DNA from: Aquabacterium sp.
GTDB taxonomy: Bacteria; Pseudomonadota; Gammaproteobacteria; Burkholderiales; Burkholderiaceae_C
DNA: 6,255 nucleotides
Assembly: GCA_030654555.1 (NCBI GenBank)
Contig: JAURXG010000085.1
Coordinates: forward strand, 1-6,255
Direction: 5' to 3'
Shown: piece after piece, positions 1-5,041 of the stretch
Position numbering within the stretch: position 1 is the stretch's first letter
Layout of the letters: every line of letters begins with the position of its first letter
Notes under the pieces: model-generated
What the model was told of the DNA's origin: nothing
The model's input: the letters and a program-made list of their open reading frames with translations, nothing else
The model's database searches: none
Position numbers and translations under genes: made by a program

Positions 1-54
1 ATCGCGCGCTGCCGTGCGGTGAACACCGGCGCGCTGATGTCGCGCGCGCCCTGA
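1..54 (+). CDS. C-terminal end of an unidentified gene (5' truncated by window)
   Basis: Frame 1 is open from the first base and ends at a TGA at 52-54, giving a 17-residue tail ending in ALMSRAP. Sixteen of the 17 sense codons end in G or C, as in the confirmed genes here, which supports real coding. The piece is too short to place in a family and carries no recognisable motif. It would be the plus-strand neighbour upstream of the HD-GYP gene, separated from it by about 130 bp, so the two need not share a transcript. A minus-strand frame is also open across this stretch, so the strand call is only moderately sure. Confidence 0.45.
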   Translation: MARCRAVNTGALMSRAP

Positions 55-79
55 GCGGCGCGGGTCGACCCCGCGCCTG

Positions 80-120
80 GCGCGGGCGGCCGGGACGGCG
101 CTCAAGTTTGCCGCCCGCGC
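80..120. repeat. 11-bp perfect inverted repeat (hairpin), overlapping a smaller alternative hairpin
   Basis: Bases 80-90 (GCGCGGGCGGC) are exactly complementary to 110-120, with a 19-nt loop. A smaller hairpin pairs 70-76 with 80-86 around a 3-nt loop. Both use bases 80-86, so they are mutually exclusive in RNA. The arrangement resembles an attenuator, but there is no U tract and the region is very GC-rich, so chance pairing is a serious alternative. It might act as a Rho-independent-like or transcript-stabilising 3' structure for the upstream gene. Confidence 0.35.
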
Positions 121-136
121 AACCGATCTAGCGGGG

Positions 137-148
137 GTCGGGCCCGAC
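137..148. repeat. 12-bp perfect palindrome upstream of the HD-GYP gene
   Basis: The sequence GTCGGGCCCGAC reads the same on both strands. It lies 38 bp before the preferred ATG at 187, where an operator for a dimeric regulator could sit. Its right part can instead pair with 155-160 (GGCCCG at 141-146 with CGGGCC). No regulator family can be assigned, and the match may be a by-product of high GC. Confidence 0.25.
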
Positions 149-186
149 TTTCGGCGGGCCGGGCGTTGTTCCTTCCTCAGGTGGTC

Positions 187-1329
187 ATGCGCGTCTGCTC
201 GCTCTCATCGGTCAAGAATCGCATCGTGCTCGGTGAGCCGCTGCAGTTCAGCGTGCGCGATGCAGTGGGCATGCTGCTGCTGGCGCGCGGCCAGGTCATC
301 GTCGACGAACCGCAGCTGCAGGCCCTGTTCAAGCGCGGCGCGCAGGTCGAGGCCGACGAGATCGCCCTGCTCGCCGAGCGCGACCCGCCGGTGCGTCGCG
401 AGGCGCCGGCACCGCGCATCGACCGGCTGACGGCCGAGTGGGAGCGCGCCACCGCCGATGTCGGGCAGGCGCTCACGGCGCCACCGTCCGGGATGGCCGG
501 CGCGATCGACGGTGCCACCGATCAGTTGCTGGCGCTGATCCACCGTGCGCCCGACGTGGCGCTGTCGCAGGTGGTGCGTCGCCCCGATGCCGGCGCGGGG
601 CATTACGGCGTCAACCATTCGGTCCATGCCGCCACCGCCTGCCACGCGGCGGCGCGCTTCCTGGGCTGGGGCGTCGACGAGCAGCGCCGCGCGTTCCAGT
701 CGGCCCTGACGATGAACCTGGGCATGCTCGACCTGCAGGCGCGGCTGGCCACCCAGGTGTCGCCGCTGACCGCCAAGCAGCGCGAGGCCATCCACGCGCA
801 CCCGACGCGCAGCGCCGAGATGCTGGGCGAGGCCGGCGTCACCGACACCGCCTGGCTCGACGCCGTGCGCGGGCACCATGAGGTCCCCGACGGCTCGGGC
901 TATCCCCGGGGCCTGACCGAAGTGGCTGCGCTGACCGAGATGCTGCGCTTTGCCGATGTCTACACCGCACGCCTGAGCAGCCGCGCCAACCGGCCGGCGA
1001 TGAGCGCACAGCAGGCCGGGCGCGAGCTGCACCAGATCGCCGATTCCAGCCCGCTGGCGGCCGCGCTGATCAAGGCCTTCGGCGTCTTTCCGCCGGGCAG
1101 CATGGTGAAACTGGCCTCGGGCGAACTGGGCGTGGTGGTGCGCAACGGCGACAAGGCCCACCACCCGCTGGTGGCCACGCTGACCAACAACGCCGGCGTC
1201 CCCCGCCTGGCATCGCTGCTGCGCGACACGGCCCGCGAGGAGTTTGCGGTGGTGGCGCTGCTGTCGGCCCAGGCGATGCCGATGCGCCTGTCCGACGAAC
1301 GGGTGGCTGAACTGATCGTTGGCCATTGA
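187..1329 (+). CDS. HD-GYP-type domain protein with a degenerate HD motif
   Basis: This 380-residue protein resembles the HD-GYP family, whose active members hydrolyse cyclic di-GMP in the cytoplasm. An uncharacterised N-terminal segment (about residues 1-120) precedes the HD-GYP core (about 125-300). Seen in the core are NHS at 143-145, HAHP at 203-206, the GYP signature HHExPDGSGYP at 230-240 and ADVY around D257. The family's HD metal-binding doublet, expected inside ALxHDIGK, is instead LTMNLGML with Met176-Asn177. A C-terminal part with FPPGSxVKL (301-309) is common after HD-GYP cores. No receiver, PAS, GGDEF or membrane segment is visible. Possible starts are TTG at 166, GTG at 181 and ATG at 187; I chose the ATG because MRVCSLSSVKNRIVLG looks like a normal family start, although no strong Shine-Dalgarno is present. 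Without the HD doublet it may bind rather than cleave cyclic di-GMP; that is inference. Confidence 0.88.
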   Translation: MRVCSLSSVKNRIVLGEPLQFSVRDAVGMLLLARGQVIVDEPQLQALFKRGAQVEADEIALLAERDPPVRREAPAPRIDRLTAEWERATADVGQALTAPPSGMAGAIDGATDQLLALIHRAPDVALSQVVRRPDAGAGHYGVNHSVHAATACHAAARFLGWGVDEQRRAFQSALTMNLGMLDLQARLATQVSPLTAKQREAIHAHPTRSAEMLGEAGVTDTAWLDAVRGHHEVPDGSGYPRGLTEVAALTEMLRFADVYTARLSSRANRPAMSAQQAGRELHQIADSSPLAAALIKAFGVFPPGSMVKLASGELGVVVRNGDKAHHPLVATLTNNAGVPRLASLLRDTAREEFAVVALLSAQAMPMRLSDERVAELIVGH

Positions 1330-1384
1330 GCCACGCGCCCGGTCAGGCCCCGGCGCAGGCTCCGACGCCCCCTGCGGCGGCCCG

Positions 1385-2188
1385 TCAGAGCGTGAAGTCG
1401 TAGTCGATGGTCAGCGGCGCGTGGTCGGAAAAGCGCTGGTCCAGGTAGATGGCCTCGCGCCGCGCCAGCGCGGCGACGCCGGGCGTCGCCAGGTGGTAAT
1501 CCAGCCGCCACCCCACGTTGTTGGCCCAGGCCTGGCCGCGGTTGCTCCACCAGGTGTATTGCTCGGGGTGCGGGTTGAGCGTGCGGAACACGTCGACCAG
1601 CCCGGCCTCGGTCAGCAGCTTGGTCATCCAGGCGCGCTCCTCGGGCGTGAAGCCCGAGTTCTTCTGGTTGCTGCGCCAGTTCTTCAGGTCGATGTTCTGG
1701 TGCGCGATGTTCACGTCGCCCACCAGGATGAACTCGCGCTCGGCCTTCAGCGCCACCAGGTGCGGGTAGATCACGTCGAGGAAGCGGAACTTGGCCGCCT
1801 GCCGCTCCTCGCCCGACGAGCCGCTGGGGAAGTAGCAGCTGATCAGGCTGAACTTGCCGAATCCCCGGCCGGATGTGGCCGTGTCGTAGCGGGTTTCCAC
1901 ATAGCGGCCCTCGGCGTCGAACTCGGCGTCGCCCAGCCCCACAATCACCTCGCTGGGGGTCTTGCGGCTGTACAGGCCCACGCCTGAATAGCCCTTCTTC
2001 TCGGCGAAGTGAAAATAGCCGGGCATGTCGGCCACCGTCTCGAAGCGATCGGCCAGGTCGGCGGCCTGGGCCTTGACCTCCTGCACGCCCATACAATCCG
2101 CGCCCGTTTGCGCGGCCCATTCCACGAAGCCCTTGTTGGCCGCTGAACGGATGCCGTTCAGGTTGAGCGTGATCAGTCGAAAAGCCAA
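1385..2188 (-). CDS. xth: Exodeoxyribonuclease III / AP endonuclease
   Basis: This 267-residue protein belongs to the ExoIII (xth) branch of the endonuclease/exonuclease/phosphatase fold and has the usual family length. Such enzymes cut DNA at abasic sites and remove 3' blocking groups in base excision repair, using a divalent metal. Visible catalytic features are LNLNGIR (N9, N11), QE with metal ligand E37, CYFPSG with Y119, GDVNIAH with D158 and N160, WxxNRGQAWANNVGWRLDY ending at D230-Y231, and SDHAPL with D255-H256. No key residue is missing. The start is TTG: the frame has no ATG at the right place, while a GGAG lies 5 nt upstream of TTG and MAFRLITLNLNG matches the family N-terminus. 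It is divergent from pyrE with 9 bp between starts, and convergent with the HD-GYP gene with a 55-bp gap that has a 6-bp stem (1354-1359 with 1371-1376) but no T tract. Confidence 0.96.
   Translation of the reverse strand: MAFRLITLNLNGIRSAANKGFVEWAAQTGADCMGVQEVKAQAADLADRFETVADMPGYFHFAEKKGYSGVGLYSRKTPSEVIVGLGDAEFDAEGRYVETRYDTATSGRGFGKFSLISCYFPSGSSGEERQAAKFRFLDVIYPHLVALKAEREFILVGDVNIAHQNIDLKNWRSNQKNSGFTPEERAWMTKLLTEAGLVDVFRTLNPHPEQYTWWSNRGQAWANNVGWRLDYHLATPGVAALARREAIYLDQRFSDHAPLTIDYDFTL
2073..2097 (+). promoter_or_regulatory. Candidate promoter for pyrE inside xth
   Basis: A TTGACC at 2073-2078 and a TACAAT at 2092-2097 resemble the sigma-70 -35 and -10 elements, but are separated by only 13 bp, well below the usual 16-18 bp. 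Because pyrE begins 9 bp from xth, its promoter must lie inside xth unless it is much further away. The TACAAT forces GAT-TGT codons in xth, unusual in a gene dominated by G/C-ending codons. Other A/T-ending codons occur nearby (TAT-TTT around 2014-2019), which weakens that argument. Initiation here would give a leader of roughly 90 nt antisense to the xth 5' end. Confidence 0.2.
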
Positions 2189-2192
2189 GGGA
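2187..2192 (+). promoter_or_regulatory. Shine-Dalgarno site of pyrE
   Basis: AAGGGA lies 5 nt before the ATG at 2198 and 11 nt before the second in-frame ATG at 2204, so it favours 2198. Its first two bases are also the first two bases of the xth TTG codon read on the other strand. Confidence 0.6.
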
Positions 2193-2193
2193 T

Positions 2194-2197
2194 CTCC
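2194..2197 (-). promoter_or_regulatory. Shine-Dalgarno site of xth, deciding a TTG start
   Basis: On the minus strand GGAG is followed by 5 nt and then TTG at 2188-2186. This supports TTG as the xth start. The site fills the 9-bp gap between the two divergent genes, directly next to the pyrE ATG. Confidence 0.6.
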
Positions 2198-2899
2198 ATG
2201 AACATGAGCGCCAATTCCTCACCCGCCGCCAGCGAGGCCAGCAGCGCGCTGGCGCAGGCGTTCGTGCAGTTCGCCGTCGAGTCGGGCGTGCTGCGCTTCG
2301 GTGAATTCAAGACCAAGGCCGGGCGGCTGTCGCCGTACTTCTTCAACGCCGGCTTGTTCGACGACGGCGCCAAGCTGGGCCGCCTGGCGGGATTCTATGC
2401 ACGCCGCCTGATCGATTCGGGCCTGCAGTTCGACATGCTGTTCGGTCCCGCCTACAAGGGCATCCCGCTGGCCGCGGCGGTGGCCATCGAGCTGGCGCGG
2501 CTGGGCCGCAACGTGCCCTTCGCCTACAACCGCAAGGAGGCCAAGGACCACGGCGAGGGCGGCACGCTGGTGGGGGCGCCGGTGCGCGGGCGGGTGCTGA
2601 TCGTCGACGACGTGATCTCGGCCGGCACCTCGGTGCGCGAGTCGATCGCGATGATCGGCGCGGCCGGCGCCACCCCCTGCGGCGTGGCCATCGCGCTCGA
2701 CCGGCAGGAGAAAGCCAGTGAAGGCGGCACGGACATGGCCTGGTCGGCCGTGCAGTACGTGCGTGATCAACTGAAACTGGATGTTGCGGCGATTGCGACG
2801 CTGCAGGACCTGCTGCAGTATCTGCAGTCCTGCGGCGCGGCCGAGCTGGCCCCACACCTGCCACGCGTGGCTGCCTACCGGGATCGATACGGAGTATGA
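2198..2899 (+). CDS. pyrE: Orotate phosphoribosyltransferase
   Basis: PyrE joins orotate to PRPP to form orotidine 5'-monophosphate in de novo pyrimidine synthesis, normally as a cytoplasmic homodimer. The 233-residue protein shows FKTKAGRLSPYFFNAG (residues 37-52), where K40 sits in the substrate-binding N-terminal part. It has the flexible catalytic loop NRKEAKDHGEGG (111-122) with R112, K113, K116 and H118, and the PRPP-binding motif VLIVDDVISAGTS (133-145). All the expected catalytic residues are present. The N-terminus before about residue 18 is a Ser/Ala-rich extension, so the second ATG at 2204 is a possible alternative start. Its stop at 2897-2899 lies just ahead of the DUF4124 gene, which it probably co-transcribes. 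No enteric-style leader-peptide attenuator is visible, but any leader would overlap xth. Confidence 0.97.
   Translation: MNMSANSSPAASEASSALAQAFVQFAVESGVLRFGEFKTKAGRLSPYFFNAGLFDDGAKLGRLAGFYARRLIDSGLQFDMLFGPAYKGIPLAAAVAIELARLGRNVPFAYNRKEAKDHGEGGTLVGAPVRGRVLIVDDVISAGTSVRESIAMIGAAGATPCGVAIALDRQEKASEGGTDMAWSAVQYVRDQLKLDVAAIATLQDLLQYLQSCGAAELAPHLPRVAAYRDRYGV
2891..2894 (+). promoter_or_regulatory. Shine-Dalgarno site supporting a TTG start of the DUF4124 gene
   Basis: GGAG sits in the last codons of pyrE, 6 nt before the TTG at 2901. The first in-frame ATG downstream (2922) has no comparable site. An ATG at 2896 overlapping the pyrE stop opens only a two-codon frame (ATG-AAT-TGA), so it is not the start of a gene. 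Confidence 0.55.
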
Positions 2900-2900
2900 A

Positions 2901-3623
2901 TTGAACCTGGTCCAGCGGTGCATGTTGTCGGGTGCGGCAAGGTTGGCGCTGCTGTCGCTGGCCGGGCTGGCCACCACCACGTCGGCAGGGGCCCAGGCCA
3001 CCGGCGCGTCGTCCACCGCCGGCATCTACACCTGCGTGGACGGCAAGGGCCACCGGCTGACCTCCGACCGGCCCATCCCCGACTGCAGCAGCCGCGAGCA
3101 GCGCGTGCTCAACCGTGACGGCTCGGTGCAGCGGGTGATCCCGCCCACCCTCACCGCCGAGGAGCGTGCCGAGCGCGAGGCCGCCGAGCGCCGCGCCGAG
3201 CTGGCGCGCGCGGCCCAGGCCGATGCGGTGCGGCGCGACCGCAACCTGATGGCGCGCTTTCCCAACGAGGCGGCGCATGCCAAGGCGCGCGAGGCGGCCC
3301 TGGACACCGTGCGCCTGGCGATGAAGGCCACCGAACTGCGCCTGCGTGAACTGGCCGCCGAGCGCAAACCGCTGCTCGACGAGACCGAGTTCTACAAGGG
3401 CCGGCCGCTGCCCACCCGGCTGAAGCAGCAGCTCGATGCCAACGATGCCGGCGTGGCCGCGCAGAAACAGGCCACCACCACCCAGGAAGGCGAGCTGGTG
3501 CGCATCAACCGGCTCTACGACGCCGAGCTCGACCGCCTGCGCAGGCTGTGGGCCGGTGCGGCGCCGGGCTCGCTGCCGCCGGTGGCCGCGCTCAGCCGAG
3601 CCGCTTCTTCAGCAACTCGTTGA
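2901..3623 (+). CDS. Exported DUF4124 domain protein with long coiled-coil region
   Basis: The 240-residue product is of unknown function. From the TTG at 2901 it begins with a signal-peptide-like segment: a basic start, hydrophobic ARLALLSLAGLA (13-24), then TTSAGAQA with likely cleavage after residue 33. A DUF4124-like module follows (about 41-80), starting IYTCVDGKGHRLTSDRPIPDC; C45 and C62 could form a disulfide after export. Residues 85-217 are rich in Ala, Arg, Glu and Leu, typical of long helices or coiled coils, with a short break at the FYKGRPLP segment (164-171). The C-terminal tail after W217 is Ala/Ser/Pro-rich and overlaps gatB. It lies 1 bp after pyrE, so it is probably translated from the same mRNA. 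DUF4124 proteins are widespread periplasmic proteins without an established role. ATG at 2922 would still leave a signal peptide and is the alternative start. Confidence 0.85.
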   Translation: MNLVQRCMLSGAARLALLSLAGLATTTSAGAQATGASSTAGIYTCVDGKGHRLTSDRPIPDCSSREQRVLNRDGSVQRVIPPTLTAEERAEREAAERRAELARAAQADAVRRDRNLMARFPNEAAHAKAREAALDTVRLAMKATELRLRELAAERKPLLDETEFYKGRPLPTRLKQQLDANDAGVAAQKQATTTQEGELVRINRLYDAELDRLRRLWAGAAPGSLPPVAALSRAASSATR

Positions 3624-5040
3624 CCTGGGCCGGGTTGGCCTTGCCGCGGCTGGCCTTCATCACCTGGCCGACCAGCGCATTGAAGGCCTTGTCCTTGCCC
3701 GCGCGGTACTCGTCCACCGACTTCGGGTTGGCGACCACCACCTCGTCGATGATGGCCTCCAGCGCGCCACTGTCGTTCATCTGCCTGAGGCCCTTGGCCT
3801 CGATCACGGCATCCACCTCGCTGGCTTCGCCGACCCACAGCGCGTCGAACACCTGGCGCGCGGCGTTGTGGCTGATGGTGCCGTCGCCGATGCGCCCGAT
3901 CAGCGCCGCCAGCGTGGTGGCGGACACCGGGCTCTGATCGATGGTCTTGGCCTCGGCATTGAGCCGCTTGCTCACCTCGCCCATCAGCCAGTTGGCCACC
4001 CCCTTCGGGTTGGCGCAGGCGTCGCGGGCGGTCTCGTAGAAGCGGGCAAAGGGCAGGCTCTGCGTCATCACGGCGGCATCGTCGGGCGGCAGGCCATCGG
4101 CCGTCTGGAAACGCTGCGCCATCGCCGCGGGCAGTTCGGGCAGGCTGGCGCGCACGGCCTCGATCCACTCGGGCGCGATCACCAGCGGCGGCAGGTCGGG
4201 ATCGGGGAAGTACCGGTAGTCGTGCGCGTCTTCCTTGGTGCGCATGGACCGCGTCTCGCCGGTGTCGGGGTTGAACAGCACCGTGGCCTGCTGGATCGCC
4301 AGGCCGTCCTCGATCTGGTCGATCTGCCAGTTGATCTCGAAGTCGATCGCCTGCTGCATGAAGCGGAACGAGTTCAGGTTCTTGATCTCGCGCCGCGTGC
4401 CGAACGGCGCGCCGGGCCGGCGCACCGACACGTTGGCGTCGCAGCGGAAGCTGCCTTCCTGCATGTTGCCGTCGCAGATGCCCAGCCACATCACCAGCGC
4501 GTGCAGCGCCTTGGCGTATTCCACCGCCTCGGCGGCCGAGCGCATGTCGGGCTCGGTGACGATCTCGAGCAGCGGCGTGCCGGCGCGGTTCAGGTCGATG
4601 CCGGTCAGGCCGTGGTAGTCCTCGTGCAGGCTCTTGCCCGCGTCTTCTTCCAGGTGCGCGCGGGTCAGGTTGACGGTCTTGCGCTGACCGCCCAGCAGGA
4701 AGCTGACGCTGCCGCCCTGCACCACCGGGATCTCGTACTGGCTGATCTGGTAGCCCTTGGGCAGGTCGGGGTAGAAATAGTTCTGGCGCGCGAAGATCGA
4801 CAGCGGCGCCACCTTGGCACCGACGGCCAGGCCCAGCCGGATGGCACGGTCGACCGCGGCGCGGTTCATCACCGGCAGCGTCCCGGGCAGCGCCAGATCG
4901 ACCGCGCAGGCCTGGGTGTTGGGCGCCGCGCCGAAGGCGGTGCTGGCACCCGAGAAGATCTTGCTGACGGTCGAAAGCTGGGCATGGGTCTCGAGGCCGA
5001 TGACGACCTCGTAACCGCGGATCAAGGGACCGGTGCTCAT
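3592..5040 (-). CDS. gatB: Asp-tRNA(Asn)/Glu-tRNA(Gln) amidotransferase subunit B
   Basis: GatB is the kinase and tRNA-binding subunit of GatCAB, which converts mischarged Asp-tRNA(Asn) and/or Glu-tRNA(Gln) to the amidated forms; ammonia comes from GatA. The protein has 482 residues, the normal length. Visible are the N-terminal signature YEVVIGLETHAQL (10-22), ARQNYFYPDLPKGYQISQYE (84-103), LTRAHLEEDAGK (125-136), the family block DLNRAGTPLLEIVTEPD (149-165), GSFRCDANVSVR (196-207) and KEDAHDYRYFPDPDLPPL (269-286). The C-terminal helical tail ends GKANPAQVNELLKKRLG, as expected of the YqeY-like tRNA-contacting domain. ATG at 5040 is preceded by GGGGA with 6-nt spacing. The gatA stop lies 1 bp upstream, so the two are translationally close. 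The last 32 bp overlap the 3' end of the DUF4124 gene on the opposite strand. Confidence 0.98.
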   Translation of the reverse strand: MSTGPLIRGYEVVIGLETHAQLSTVSKIFSGASTAFGAAPNTQACAVDLALPGTLPVMNRAAVDRAIRLGLAVGAKVAPLSIFARQNYFYPDLPKGYQISQYEIPVVQGGSVSFLLGGQRKTVNLTRAHLEEDAGKSLHEDYHGLTGIDLNRAGTPLLEIVTEPDMRSAAEAVEYAKALHALVMWLGICDGNMQEGSFRCDANVSVRRPGAPFGTRREIKNLNSFRFMQQAIDFEINWQIDQIEDGLAIQQATVLFNPDTGETRSMRTKEDAHDYRYFPDPDLPPLVIAPEWIEAVRASLPELPAAMAQRFQTADGLPPDDAAVMTQSLPFARFYETARDACANPKGVANWLMGEVSKRLNAEAKTIDQSPVSATTLAALIGRIGDGTISHNAARQVFDALWVGEASEVDAVIEAKGLRQMNDSGALEAIIDEVVVANPKSVDEYRAGKDKAFNALVGQVMKASRGKANPAQVNELLKKRLG

Positions 5041-5041
5041 G

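Larger units (their letters stand above)
55..186. other. Intergenic gap with GC-rich inverted repeats upstream of the HD-GYP gene
   Basis: This non-coding stretch separates the upstream gene tail from the HD-GYP start. It holds two overlapping hairpins on the left (70-86 and 80-120) and a 12-bp perfect palindrome on the right (137-148). I see no convincing -35/-10 pair: TTGCCG at 108-113 has no suitable -10 partner at normal spacing. No run of T follows any hairpin, so a classical intrinsic terminator is not supported. A promoter for the HD-GYP gene is expected here but cannot be pinpointed. Confidence 0.5.

Noticed and set aside
205..1326. A 373-codon minus-strand frame opposite the HD-GYP gene
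   Set aside because: Its translation is His/Gly/Arg/Gln-rich and lacks motifs, while the plus strand encodes the GYP signature and a normal protein composition. It is a codon-bias shadow.
1330..1384. Bidirectional intrinsic terminator between the HD-GYP gene and xth
   Set aside because: Only a 6-bp stem (1354-1359 with 1371-1376) with an 11-nt loop and no T tract on either strand is visible, so it does not meet the usual criteria.
960..2222. A 420-codon minus-strand frame spanning xth and the end of the HD-GYP gene
   Set aside because: It is a frame-shifted reading of xth DNA, Arg/Gly-rich, and it crosses a gene boundary. The xth frame has all the catalytic motifs.
2200..2380. A promoter for xth inside the start of pyrE
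   Set aside because: One must exist somewhere, but I found no acceptable -35/-10 pair on the minus strand; a TTGAAT near 2306-2311 has no -10 partner at normal spacing.
2343..3278. A 311-codon minus-strand frame over pyrE and the DUF4124 gene
   Set aside because: It is antisense to a clear pyrE and is dominated by Arg, Pro and Ala without family motifs.
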